Source: Porphyra umbilicalis (lineage: Eukaryota > Rhodophyta > Bangiophyceae > Bangiales > Bangiaceae). From it: a stretch of DNA of 64,000 nucleotides. The number at the start of each line of letters is the position of its first letter. The stretch's first letter is position 1. The stretch spans positions 248,001-312,000 of the forward strand of contig KV918813.1 in the NCBI GenBank assembly GCA_002049455.2. Direction: 5' to 3'. Position numbers and translations under genes: made by a program. Under the pieces are notes generated by a model. That model had not been told where the DNA came from, made no database searches, and worked only from the letters and a program-made list of their open reading frames with translations. Of this stretch, positions 21,448-33,353 are shown piece after piece.

Positions 21448-24400
21448 AGGTCGTGGCGGCGGCCTGCCCGATCTCTTGCTTTTTTGGCCGTCGGGCGCCA
21501 CGCGGTGGCGGCGACGGGCCCGGTGGCTCGGTGGGTGGCGCTCCCAGCGTGGACGCCCCCCCGGGCCGTGGCGGCGGCGCGCCGCTGCTGCTGCCGCTCC
21601 AAGCGGCGATGGTGTACAGAGGCGGACGTGACTACTCTTTTTATTCTTTGAGCCGCCCTACGGCGACTTCCCGGCTGGGTGCGTGTGTACATACGGTGCC
21701 TTCCTGTCTCGACTTCCCCCCTCACGACCGCGCGTGACGTGGAGCGCGTCTTGCTGCTCATCCCCATCCTGCTGCACGCGTGGCAGACGTGCCTACTACT
21801 TCCTGAGGCGTCCCCGTGGCTCGTGTCCATTCTTCTCTCTGCAACTCCCACTCCTTCCTCCTTTCCTCTGCCTTCCTGTGTGCTTTTTTAGACTGTGTTG
21901 CATGCTTTTGTGCCTGTGTGACTGCTAGTTTTCTACCTTGCGTGCTTCTTGTGTGTACTGCTTCTGCTTTTTGTTTTTGCGTATTCGCTTTTTTGTTTGT
22001 CTGCTTGCTTGTTGGTATGTCAGCCTCCGATCTCTCTTGCGCTTTATTTGTCACTTGGTCTGATGCCACTGGCTGTGTGCCGTTGCGCCGACCAGGGGTA
22101 AATCATCTGCTTTTCGTATCCTGGCTCCTGTCTCTTGCCGTGACTCCCAATGCGCGTCGATCTGCAGGTGGTTGCGGCTCGAGGCTCTGGCGCTGGGGCG
22201 CCATCGCCCGTGGGTGACAACAGTTCGCCACTCGGGGGACAGTTCGCCACTCGGGCACTTTGTTTTGACGGCTTCGGTATTGACGGCACCCCATCTGGCG
22301 TCTGCCACGCGGGAGCGGCTGTCAGCACCCAGCACCGCCAACTCAAGGACGGTTGTCATTGCCGACGTCGGCGGTGGCGTGGAGCTTCATGCATGACGTG
22401 ACCTCGTGCGGTAGGCAACGCCGTCATTGGGGCTTGCTTCCACCAGGATTGGACGAGTCCTCCACGTAAGAGATTTCGGCAATTCTTGACTTGACAAGTG
22501 AACCACCAGAAACTTGGACTTGGTATGGCCCAGACGACACCGACTGCACTCGATGAGAAAGTGCTTCGCTACCCGCGGCGGTCTTCCTCGATGGCCGTCT
22601 TGACTTTGTCTACGAGCATTGCTGCCTCTGCTTGTTGTGGCCAGTCCATACGTATTGTTCTCCACACAAAGACAAACGTTTATTTCTGTGTTGCACGCGC
22701 TGCACTTGTACTTGTCCTTGTGCGTGATGTGAGACGCCTGACACTCGCGAGCAGCCGCGCGGGACTTCCATAGGCTCCCGATGCACGCCGCTTGGTTGGG
22801 TCAATGCACGCTGTACAATACTATGGTGACGGCTGGTTCCACTCGTTGACCGTCCCTCACGTCCCAGCCATTGAGCGGGTTTCACCGAGGATTCTGCGTG
22901 GAGCACCAGTGGCGCTGAGCACTCCCCGCCAACCTCCTCGCTGTTGACCAGGTCTAAAAACACGCACCGGCAGTGGGCAGGCGTCGCCCAGTTTTTGGAC
23001 ATCGGCTCCTCACACGGCGCCATGGACGCTGGTGCTTGATCCCAACCCCGGTGGACTTTCCAGTCCGCTGCCTCGTGGCACCGGAAGCGGATGGGCTCCA
23101 AGCCTCAAGCGGAAAAGCAGCCTGCGCGCCGTACACAGGAAGAAAAAACAGCAAACACCAAGCACAGCCCCGTTCAACGTTGTATCCATACTCTCTCCCT
23201 GGAGAGGACAAGAGGGGCAGCTGGGGTCGTATTCGTCGACGAGTCGGCCTGTCAAGCACAGTTGCCAGCCTGCCGTTTCCGGCGTAGATCCGAAGTCACC
23301 TGGCACACCCTTGCAGAGGACCTCGTTCCTCGGGGCAGCTGACCAAAGTCGTTGCCTCGACACGAGATCCTCACTTCGGCGGTTTGGCCGACTGTCAACG
23401 GCGCCGCGGCCGCTCGATCTCTCTCTATCTGATTGGCCGGCCATAAAATCTCGACGGTCGATATCTGTCGGCCTCGCGCGGGCCTCCACGCCTCGCACAA
23501 TGATCCCTCGGCCGGGAGTGTCCCTGAGCCACCCCCGTCGCAGACAACGGAGAGGCCGCGCGCCAGCCCGTGCGGTGGGGCGGGCCGGTGATGGCGGGCC
23601 CGAAACGCGCCCGTCCACACGCTCGCGCTTCTAGAAGCTGTCCTCTGGCTCAAGTCATCGCCGGAGGCGGCGGCACACGGGCGCATCGAGGCGGCAACGT
23701 CGCCGACGCACCGCAGTCGGTCGGTCGAAAACGACAACGCCCCTCTTCCACCCCCGCCAACGGAGCGGGTGCAAAGGGCTCCGCACCCAAGGAATGCATG
23801 AGGACGGAAACACAAGCAACAACAGAATCTCCGTGGAAGCTGACAACGCAACGCGGCGGGGGGAGATAGGGTCTCTCGGGGCGTGCCCGCGCGCCTGACC
23901 AGCACAAGACGGGGGTGAGGAGCTCTGTCTTGCCGCACCCAAAATGCGTGTCGCGCGCCCGCCTCGAGGCGCGCCCAGCTCAGCCGAGCTGGCTCTCACC
24001 CCCTCCACAACGGAGGTCGCCCACGAGCCCGGCCGCCTATGGCCCTGCCTCCCTGTTTCGGCAGTCGTCTGTCGCGCCCGACGCAGCAGCCTTGGCAGGA
24101 TCTCTTGGTGAGCGTCCAAGTCCCAGCGACACCCGCGGCGGGGGGTCTGGTGTGCGATTCCACTCCTGCTTGCCACCGGTCGCCCGTGTCTACGCAGCGG
24201 TGGGTGGGCGGGGCACCCGCTCGCGCGGCACAACGCCCAGTACCGCCAGAGGCGCCTGCTCAGGCCCTTTGTTTCGCGCGGCCCGCGAGGTCCACGCGAA
24301 AAGGCGCCCAGGAGCACCAGCAGCGGCAGGGCGTTCTCTCGCCTGCTCCAGGGGGGCGGCCTGTGCGTATAAAGGGCGTCGGCCTGGGCCACTTCGACGC

Positions 24401-24603
24401 GGTGGAGGCGCAGCCAAACGCCAGCCCACACACCCGCCCCCCGTTGCCCGAGTGCCCCATCCGCCTGGACGTTGGTGTCTATCTGTGCGCGCGTCCCGCG
24501 TCGGTCGTCGGTCCTCCTGCCCCTCCCAAACGCGCGCCTCGAGGGGCCGCAGCAGACACGCGACGCGACACACAGAGGCCGTGCGGCCGACCAGACCGAC
24601 ACC
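21448..24603. other. Long interval with no firmly supported gene
   Basis: Composition is nearer average than in neighbouring genes, with a T-rich stretch at 21880-22010. Short ORFs occur on both strands without conserved motifs, apart from the possible Cys-rich segment at 22600-22780. A short direct repeat (GACAGTTCGCCACTCGGG-like) occurs twice near 22217-22255. It may be a mosaic of decayed repeats. Confidence 0.45.
22600..22780 (-). pseudogene. Possible PiggyBac-type C-terminal Cys motif
   Basis: Read on the minus strand this segment gives ARECQASHITHKDKYKCSAC followed by NTEINVCLC. The Cys spacing resembles the zinc-binding tail of PiggyBac transposases (C-x2-C or C-x-x-H, then Y-x-C-x2-C, then L-C). 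The frame is closed upstream, and no catalytic domain is recognisable. It is a weak, short match. Confidence 0.25.
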
Positions 24604-25428
24604 ATGGGTATCCCATCGGGCGTTACCAACGCGACCAAAACCGGCTTCTACCTCATCCTCCTCGTGATGGGCTTGACGGTCATGTACGTTTGTTCGGCCC
24701 AGGCGCTCTGCGAGTGTTGCGCCAGTTGTCTGGACAGCGAGCGTCGTTTGGCACGTTTTGTTTTGGTGGGCAGAAACTGACCGAGAGGAGCGAAAGAGTC
24801 TTGTCATCCGCCGGCTGGCCACCTTTGCCTGCCGGCGACACCTCTCCGTTCTCTCCATGTGGCTGCCACCCAAACACACAGGGGCTACACCGTCGAGCGC
24901 TGTCTCATCGTGGACGACGTCAATGTCAACCTTGACTGTTCCAAGCGCGCACACGCGGTGCTCTCCCTCGGCACCATCTCGGCCGCCTTTTGCCTCCTCC
25001 TCGTCGCCATCTTTTACTCGGGCGTCGGCGTGCTCCTCAAAGCCGAGCTCCCCCTCGCGCTCGTCCTCGTCGGCCTCTGGGCGGCCGCCGCGTCGCTCGT
25101 CTCCTCCCCGCGCACCAAGTTGGCCGACGTCCCGGGCGCCAGCGCGGCCAACACGTTTGAGAGCTCCGCCGCCTTTTACTGCGCCTGGGTCGGCGTCGTC
25201 GTTGCGGTGCTGCTCGCCTACTGGGCAGCGTCGGACGCCGGCTTCCAGGTGCCGCTGCCAAAGGACAAGGCCGATGGCGCGACGGAGCCAGACGTGGAAA
25301 AGGGACAAGCCAGCGACGACGATGACGAGCCGGTCAAGGCGGCGGAGAAGGGCAAGGACAAGGACGAGGAGGCCGAGGCGCCCAAGGTCACCCCCGCCGC
25401 GGACGTGGAAGCCGTCGCCGCGTCGTAG
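24604..25428 (+). CDS. Four-helix membrane protein with acidic-lysine tail, two exons
   Basis: Exon 1 is 24604-24683 (80 nt, ending in AT of a split Met codon). The donor GTACGT begins at 24684 and the acceptor CACACAG ends at 24881. Exon 2 is 24882-25428. The product is 208 aa. Hydrophobic helices are TGFYLILLVMGLTVM, AVLSLGTISAAFCLLLVAIF, LPLALVLVGLWAAAASLV and AAFYCAWVGVVVAVLLAYWA. This four-span layout with short loops resembles MARVEL or tetraspan proteins, but I see no signature that decides. The C-terminal about 55 residues are highly charged (EKGQASDDDDEPVKAAEKGK) and presumably cytosolic. The two-base split codon restores the frame exactly, which supports the splice model. Confidence 0.75.
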
Positions 25429-25903
25429 TCGGCGGCCGGCGGGCGCCCGCGTCGGGTGCCCGCCCGCCCCCTTGGGCATGGAGCCCCGCCGCGGAACGGC
25501 TCGTGCCGTGGTCGGGGTGTGGCCGTGCGTGTACGCCGTGTGGGTGGGTAGCGTCGAGCCGTCGGGGAAAGAGGCGTGTCGGTCGGGTGGTCGCAGCCGC
25601 CCCGTTGCGTTGCGGGGCCCCCGTGGCCGGGGCCGGTGGTGGGAGCGGTAGTCGGGGCGGCGCGGCGGCCGCGGGGGGCGGTTTCATTTTTTTCCGAGAA
25701 AGCACGCCTGGGCGCCAACCACCCATCGTTCCCCCGACACCCAACACGCCGCGCAGCGGGGTGTGGGGCCCAATCCCCAGACGCCGGGTCCGTTGGCGGT
25801 CGGCCCGTCACCAAAAAGGGTCCCTCGCAGAAACAGAGGGCGACAGCACACCCCGTGTCTGGTTTTGCATGCGCCCCCCGCGCGCGCACGCGGCGCCCCC
25901 CCC

Positions 25904-28386
25904 TCACGCCCGTTGCCGTTTCCGCCGGTGCGGCGCGTCCCCCCCCGGCACCACCCCCGCGTCGCCCTCCTCATCGTCGTCGTCCTCCTCCTCCTCCCCC
26001 TCACTCCCACTCGGCGGCGGCGGCGCGCCGCCACCGGCGCCCGCACCGTCCCCAGGCGGCGGCGACGGCGACGGCGGCGGCGGCGGGCGCTTGCGCCCCC
26101 TCGCACCCCCCCCGCCGCCCGCCCGACGCCCGCCGCGAGGGCGGCCAGCGCCGGCGGCAGCGGCCGCGGCACGGGCGCCGGCGCGCCCTCCCCGTCGGGG
26201 GGTGGTGGGGGTGGGGGCGGCGGCGGCGGTGCCGCACCCGCGTCGTCCTCCCCGTCGGGCGGGGGAGGCGGCGGCGCCGCGTCCCCGCCGTCGCCCCCGT
26301 CGCCGCCGTCCGCGTCCGAGTCGAGGTCGAGGAGGATCTCCTCGGCGTTGCCCCCGTCCCCAGCGCCGCCGCCGTCGGCCGGCGGCGGCGGCGCCCCCCC
26401 CCCCCCCCCCCCCCCCGCCCCCACCGACACAAACGACGGCGGCGGGCGCGGCGCGGCGGCCGCCGCGTCGCCCGCCACTGGCGGCGGCGGCGGGGCGGGG
26501 ATTCCCCCCCCCATCCCCCCCCCCCCCCTTCCCCCCCCCCCCCCCCCCCCCCGACGGCCGCCCACGGCCACGACCAGCCCCCCCCGTGGCGCAGCGCGGC
26601 GAGCCGCCGCGCGCGGAGCATCTCCCGAAAGGTGCCCTCCTCCCCGTGGGCGAGCTCAAACGCGTGCCACGCTGCCCAGACGCCCCCCCCCCCGACGGGG
26701 CGCCGGCAGACAGCCCCCCCGCGCCCGCCGGCGGCGGCGCCACCGCCGCCGCCGCCGACGCGTAGAGCGCGCGCGCGCGGCGCGCCTCCCCCGCCCGCGC
26801 CTCCATCGCCGCCCACCCCGCCGCCAGCGCCGCCGCCGCCGCCGGCGAGCCGCCGCGCAGCGCCTCGACGGCGGCGCCGAGGAGCGGCCGCGCGGCGGCG
26901 GCGCCGTAATGCGCCGCCGTCCGTGACGCGGCGAGGCGGTAGAGGGCGGGGGCGGACGGGGAGGCGGCGGCGGCGGCGGCCGCTGCCGCGCGTGTGTAGA
27001 CGCGCACCGCCGCCCGCGGGGTGCCGTGGCGCTCCTCAAAGTCGGCGTAGAGGAAGGCGACGGCCCGCGACGCGGCGGCGGCCGCGTCCGCCCCCGCTGC
27101 TGCCGCCGACCCGTCGGGCGGGCGGCGGGCGGGCGGCGGGGGGGCGGCGGCGAGGGCGGTCTCAAAGATGTCGCGCGCGCGCTCGCGGCGCCCCCCGCCA
27201 TAGCGGCGGACAAAGGAGCTTGCAAGCGTAATCCACACGGGCGCAGAGGTGGGCCACGGCAGCGCCGCGGCGCCCGCGTCGAGGAGCCGAAAGGCGTCCT
27301 CGTAGCGGGCGGCGGCGGCCAGCGACGCGGCGCCCGAGAGGACCGTCGCCGCCGACGCGGTGCCGCGCGCGACCGTCGCCATGTGGAGGGACGCGAGGGC
27401 GCGGGGGGGGAGGATCGCCGCGCCAACGTCCACGGCGAGGGCGGTGACGAGGGGGGACTTGCGCACGGCTTTGAGGACCGCGGGGGAGCCGAGGGGGGGG
27501 GCGTCGCCGCCGCCGCCCCCGCCGTCGCCGTCGCCGCCCGCGTCTGCCTCCCCGCCGCCGCCGCCGCCGGCGCCCTCCTCCCCGCCCCCCCCCGTCGCCC
27601 GCCGCAACAGCTGCCGCACCGTATCGAGGCGCCCCGCGCGCAACTCGACTTCCACCGCCGCCGCGTACAGCGCCGCCACCTCCCCCGGCGTGCCGACGTC
27701 CCCCACCCGCCCCTGCCCGAGCGCCCGCGCGAACACGGCGCGCGCAGAGGCCCACTCCCCCGCGGCGACATACAGGCGCGCAAAAGCGCGCCACAGGGCC
27801 ACGACGCGCCCGCCCACGGCCTCCCCCCCCGCACCCGCCCGACCGCACGCGTGTAGACGGCCACGGCGGCGGGGGTGTCGCCGACCGCCAGCCGCGCGGC
27901 CGCCGCCTCCGCCCACGCGCCCACATCCGTCGGGCGGCCGCGGAGCGCCACGTCGGCCACCGCCACCCGGCGGCGCGACGCGAGCGCCTCGGCGGCGGCG
28001 AGGCGGCGGTCAACCACCCCATCGGGCGCGCCGCCGTCGACCGCCGCCGTTGCCGCCGCCTCGAGCAACGCCGCGTACCCGTCATAGACGACCGCAAAGT
28101 CGCGGACGGACGTTAGCGCCCCGAGCGCCTCCTCATAGACGCCCACGGCGGCGGCGGGGGAGACGGTGCGGGTGACGACAGAGGCGAGGGACACCCACAA
28201 CGAGCCCGCCGTGGCCCCGGGGGGGGGGCCGACCGCAAGGGCCCGGCGCAGCAGCGCCGCCGTGTCGGCAATGCCGTCGACGGCGGGCGGGTTGTCAACG
28301 CCGAGCTCCACGAGCGCCCGCCACGCGTCGGCGCGCGCCGCCGCGCGCGCCGCGTCGAGTGCCGCCGCGTCGGCGCGGTCGGCGCG

Positions 28387-28418
<32 letters not shown>

Positions 28419-29311
28419 GGCGGCCGCCGCCGCCGCCGCCGCCGCCGCGTCCGCCCGCGGCGGTCGCGGCGGCGCCCCCGCCCCCCCCCCCCCCCACCCC
28501 CGCCGCCGCGGCGAGCACCCGCGCGTAGCGGCGGGCGGCGGCGCGCCCCCCGCCCCCCCCCCCCCGCCGCCTCGCGCAGGGCGGCGAGGAGCCCCCCCTC
28601 GGCCACCCCCACCAGCGCCGCCCGCCGCTGGGCGAGGCGGCGGCGGACCCCCCCCGGCGCCCCCCCCCCCCCCCCCACACCCCCGCCGCCACCGCCCACA
28701 CCCGCCCGTGTTGGGTGACGGGCAGCGCCGCGAGGGCGTCGTCGAGCGCCGAGCGGGCGGCCGCCCAGCGGCCGCCACGGCCGAGGAGCACGAGGAGCTC
28801 CTCCCACAACACTGGGCACGCGGGGAGGGCCCCCGTCGCCCGCCGGTACACGCGCACCGCCGACGTGTGGGCGGCGTCGTTGGGGTGCCGCCCGCCCGCG
28901 GCAACCGCCCGACCGACGGCGTACGCGTGCCACAGCTTGTACGAGTAGGGGAGCGCCCCGAGGGCCCGCTCGTAGAGGCGCCACCGGGTGGCCGGGGGGG
29001 TGGGGGGGGACGTCGCCGCTCCCAGGTGCGTCGCGTAGGTGGCCCACGCGGCGGCAGACGTCGGCGACCGCGCGACGGCCGCCTCGAGGTCGAGGAGCAC
29101 GTCGGCGGCGGCGGCGGCGGTGAGGGCGGCGCGCGTCGCCGCCTCCCCGGTGGGGGGGGGGGGGGGGGGGGGGCGAGGCGCCGGCGCCGGCGGTGGGGGG
29201 GGTGGCGGTACGGGAGGGGGAGGGGGGGAAGCGCCCGCCGCCCATGGCCGACGCGCCGTGGCCGCCGCCGCCCGCCGGCGGCATGGCCGGCGGCGGGGCC
29301 GAGAGGGCCAT
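25904..29311 (-). CDS. SYF1: Pre-mRNA splicing factor SYF1/XAB2 homologue
   Basis: HAT-repeat scaffold of the Prp19/NTC spliceosome complex, in the nucleus. Diagnostic blocks are YERALGALPYSYKLWHAYAV (about residue 120) and DDALAALPVTQHGRVWAV (about residue 200), the family's most conserved motif. SRAVAFLYADFEERHGTPR and VWAAWHAFELAHGEEGTFRE followed by MLRARR (about residue 890) match the C-terminal HAT block. GNAEEILLDLDSDADGGD matches the family's acidic tail (N-x-E-E-I-x-L-D). It ends RRKRQRA. The start MALSAPPPAMPPAGG at 29311 precedes a Pro/Gly stretch. The envelope is about 1135 residues against roughly 855 in animals, from Gly/Ala/Pro expansions. The coherent frame changes at homopolymers near 29160, 28670, 28480, 27830 and 26690. 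Confidence 0.85.
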
Positions 29312-29999
29312 GCGGCCGCCGGGCACCCACGACGGCGCGGCCGAGCCGGCACGGGGAAGCAACAAGAAACAAAGGCAAGAGAAAAAGAACAATGGGCACA
29401 CACGCGTGGAGGTGGGGAGCGATGGAGGTGCCACCGCCGCCGCCAATGGCGCGTGCAAGCGGGCGTGGCGGCCGCGGCGGGCGGCGGGATGAAGACGCGC
29501 ACGTCGGGCGGGGACCAAGTCGGCGGGACCGACGTTGTCGGCGTGGTCCACTTGCGAGTCACGACGGCTGTACAAGTCCCAAGTTGATACAAGTACGGCC
29601 GTCGAGGTCCACCAATTGGGCTTGATCGGCTCCAAGTTCACCCTACTTGACCGCACCAATGCGGGCGGCGCGGCGGCACAGCCCGCGTCCCGCCACGCCT
29701 AGTTAAGGTGACTCTTACGGGTCTGAGCATTACACACGACAGAGCTGCAACGTGCTAAAATACCACTGGTCGAGGGCGATTTGGGACGCGTCCCAATTTT
29801 ATAGGCCTTCAATGCCCCTGTGAGAGGGGTGGCTGACCGGAGAGGATGAGCAATGGATTGAGCCGTGATCCGCCGGATCACGTGTTGCCCGCGTTTTTTT
29901 GCCCGCTCGTTTCCACGCCGGTCGCCTGCAGGCGTTCCAGAGGCCCCCGAGCCCATACGATCGCCGACTGGTTGTCTTCCTGCTGTGGAGGGGTGCAAT
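29312..29999. other. Intergenic between SYF1 and a repeat-family gene
   Basis: No supported gene. Composition drops from GC-rich to average at about 29500. Presumably it holds the SYF1 promoter and 5' leader. Confidence 0.5.
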
Positions 30000-30530
30000 A
30001 TGGCGGACGACGATGGAGACCGGATGTAAGTGCGACCGTTTTGTGAGGAGCAGCCCGCAGCGGAGCGGGGGGAGGGGGGGGGAGCGGCTGGGTCCTGCAG
30101 ACTGCAACAGAGACACTCACATTTTCCGCGTACTATCTACGTACCCCCCCCCCCTTTTTTCTGGTTATTGTGAATGGGAAACAGGGCAACCACAGTAGAC
30201 GTCGTGCAGTCCTTTGGAGGCACGATATGGGCGTACCTTTGCGTCGACTGCGCGCGCCTTCTCCTGAAACCTACATCAGGAATGGCTGATTGGCGCGACT
30301 GGGCCAAGACCTGCCCTAGTGGCTCCTCTCCAGACCTCGTTGCGCGCCTTCCAGTCGTCGCGTGCAAGCGTGGGGCGGCGGCATTGGGTTTGCACAGCAC
30401 AGGGACCCCCCTCGGTCTTTGCGACAGGTGCTGCGCTCGGCGCAAGAGGGCGGCACGTCGCGATCTGGCTCCATATGGCCCGATAAACGGGCGCCCGGGG
30501 CACCATGCCTACCTTTCGTGTGCGACATAA
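30000..30530 (+). CDS. Two-exon gene of an unknown repeated family, copy 1
   Basis: I do not recognise the family, but it is paired with a diverged copy at 60853. Exon 1 is 26 nt (30000-30025: MADDDGDR plus AT), with donor GTAAGT at 30026. The acceptor GAAACAG ends at 30184. Exon 2 starts with the G completing the split codon, then ATTVDVVQSFGGTIWAYLCV, DCARLLLKPTSGMADW. The partner shares exon-1 length, intron phase, and the pattern VWAYxCVxCxxxxLKxxTG. Conservation of a C-x2-C-like motif after WAY suggests a small zinc-binding domain such as a BED-type start of a transposase; this is inference. Further exons may follow, and the ORF end at 30530 may not be the true end. Confidence 0.45.
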
Positions 30531-31566
30531 TGCACAAGCGGTTCTGATATCCTCAGCATAGAGGCGTCGAGACGCACGCATCGAGCTACAGAAACCCACC
30601 AACGGACCAACACAGCAGGAGTTATGACCTGCCTTGCACCAGTGCGGCCTACCAAAATCGCACCAGGGGGGGGGGGGGGGGTCGTTATCACCGACCGTCG
30701 GTGTTTTGGGACCTCCCCCTATGCCACTCCGGGTAAAGCATGTGCGCTGAGCACGAATATGGCCTCAGAAAGTGTATTCCATAGGTTCCCCCTCTTTGCC
30801 GACCCCATATGGCCCGAGAAACGGGCGCCAGGGGCTCTCCGACTATCTTTTTTGTGTGCCACTGTTCTTCGACGTGGTGCGCATGCATAGCATCGTGAGT
30901 TGAAGCCCAGCGTATGAAGCTCAAGAGGAGCTCACATGGTCCAGTAGGGGCGGAGCTATGCCGTTTTTGCCGCCGGAGCGCCAGGCACTCGTTGGTGCGA
31001 GCTCGATTCCGTTGTGCCAACCTCCAACGCGACCTATTCAAGATTCGCGCAACGACCGAAAGCGATTCGCTCGCCATCGTCCCGTGCTGGTCCTTGAGCG
31101 CTGGTGGGATTGGCCACGTCGCGATCTGGCGAAATAAGTACGCTTCCTTTCAACAGACGATAGAAAATAACTGACATGAAGGCAGTCGCCCAATGAGAAG
31201 TTGCATTTGGATGTAGGAGCCAACCATGTGCAGCAAAGCCTTCAAAAACCCGTAAGAGCGGATACACTGGGCCTTAACTAGGCGTGCCGCCGAGGCGGTC
31301 GACCCCCCCTCGTCATTGCCGCGCGCGCCGCGCGCGCCGCCCGCCACGCCGCCGCCCGTCCCGCCCCCCCCGCGTGCCGGCGCCCGCTCCCCCGGCGCGA
31401 TCCGCCACCCCCCCCCCGCGCGCAAACGGTGCCACCCCCCCTACCACCCCTACCACCCTCACCACCTCCCACCCCCCCCCCCCCTTCCCCCCCCACCCCC
31501 CCCCCCACCCCGCCCACCAATCCCCGCCCCCCGGTCGGGCCCCGCCCGTCGGTCGCGCCGGCGGCC
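30531..31566. other. Interval with a diverged short repeat, no supported gene
   Basis: A block around CCATATGGCCCGA(T/G)AAACGGGCGCC occurs near 30472 and again near 30808 with similar downstream sequence, a diverged direct repeat about 335 bp apart. From 31290 the sequence becomes GC-rich again ahead of NUP93. Confidence 0.5.
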
Positions 31567-32333
31567 ATGGACCTTGCCGACGTCCTCACCCGCTCCCGCG
31601 CGATTGAGGCGCGGCGCGGCGGACGCCCCGCGTCGGCGGCCGCCGCCTTCCCCCCCCCCCCCCCCCGGCGCGGCGGCGGCGGCGGCGGCGACGGCCGGCA
31701 CGCCGGCGGTGCTCCCTGCGGCGGCGGCGGGGGGGTGGTTCCCCGACGCGCCGCCGCGGTCGCCCACCGGCGGCCTCCCGGCGCTCCACCGGCCGCTTGC
31801 GGATTTGGCGCGCGCGTCGGTGCCGCCGGGGGGGGGGGGGGGGGGGGCGCCGCCTCTGCCCCCGCGCCGGGGGGGGCCGCCGCCGCCTTGCTCGCCGCCT
31901 ACGGGGCGGCCGGCGGGGGCGCGGGGGGGGGTTGTCCGCGTCGACCCCCCGGGGCGGACCGGCGACGAGCCTCGCGGCGCTCGCGCTCAACGACCACCTC
32001 TACCCCCCAACGGTTGGGGGCGGCGGCGGCGGGTGGCCCCCCCCCCGCCCCCCCCCCCCCCCACCTCGCCGGGGAGGCGCTCGAGCGCCGCGTCGGCCAC
32101 GCCCACGAAATGACCGTCTTGGCGGCGGTGGAGGAGGCCGTCGGCGGCGCTGCGGGCGCGTCCATGGGCGCCCTCCTAGCCCGCCTCGGCGCCGAGTGGG
32201 CGGCCACCCGCGGGGGGTGCTGTCGCTCGCCGCGTCGGGCGTCGGCGGGCGGGGGTGGGGGTGGGGGGTCGGCGGGAAGGGGGGGGTCCCCGCCACCCCG
32301 CCCCGCCGGGGGGGTCGGGCGCACCCCCCGCGT

Positions 32334-32370
<37 letters not shown>

Positions 32371-33289
32371 AGCGGCAGCGCCGAGCCCGTTCCGCACCCC
32401 GCGCCGGCGGGGCGGTGACGGCGGCGGGGGTGGGGGTGGGGGGGCACGACGCCCGCCGGCGCGGGCGGTGGGGGTGGCGGCCGCGACGGGGGCGCCGACT
32501 TGGCCGCCGAAGCGGCCGTCCGCCGCACCCTCCGCGGCGGCGGCCGCGCGGCGGTCGGCACCGACTTGGCCGCCGCCGCCGCCGACGCGGGCACCCGCAA
32601 CGTCTTTGCGGCGGTGGCGGCGGTTGGCGGGGAGGGGGGGTGCCTCCCCCCCCCCCACCGCCGCCGCCGCCGCCGCCGCCGGCGGCGCCGCTGGGGACGG
32701 GCCGCCGCCGCCGCCGCCGCCGTCGGCGACGCCCGCCGGGACCGCCCGCGAGGCGGTGGCGGTGGGCGGCGCGGTGCGCTTCCTCGCCGCCCAATTCTTG
32801 ACGGCCAAACTGCGGCGGGACGTGGCCGCGGACCCCGCGGGCGCGCGGCGGGGCGGCGCCCCCGGGGTGCGCCCAGACGTGGCCGCCTATGTGCGGCTGG
32901 TTGTGGGCGCCGTGGCGCCCCCGGTTGCCGACGCCGACGGCGACGGCGGGCGGGGCGGCGGCGGGCGCCCGTTGCGGCCGCTGCCGCCGGCGCTCGCGGC
33001 GGGGCCGCTCGTCGACGGGGGGCTCCCGCTGTGGGCGCTCGTCTTTTACGCCCTCCGCGCGGGGGCCGTCGCCGTCGCCGCCGACGCCGTCGCCGACGCG
33101 GTGGGGGGGCGGGCCTCGGCTCTGCCGGCGCGGCGGCGGGGCGGTTGCTGGGCGCCCTGCGGTCGGGGGGGGGGCCCGACGGGCCCGCCCTCGACGCCCT
33201 CCTCGACGATTACGCGGCGGTCGTCGCGCCGTCGGGCGACCCGTACATGCGCGCCGTGTGGGCGGTCGCCGCGCGCGTCGACGTGGTTG

Positions 33290-33353
<64 letters not shown>

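Noticed and set aside
23655-24638. Minus-strand ORF of 327 aa
   Set aside because: No conserved motif, atypical composition, and overlap with the well-supported first exon of the membrane gene at 24604.
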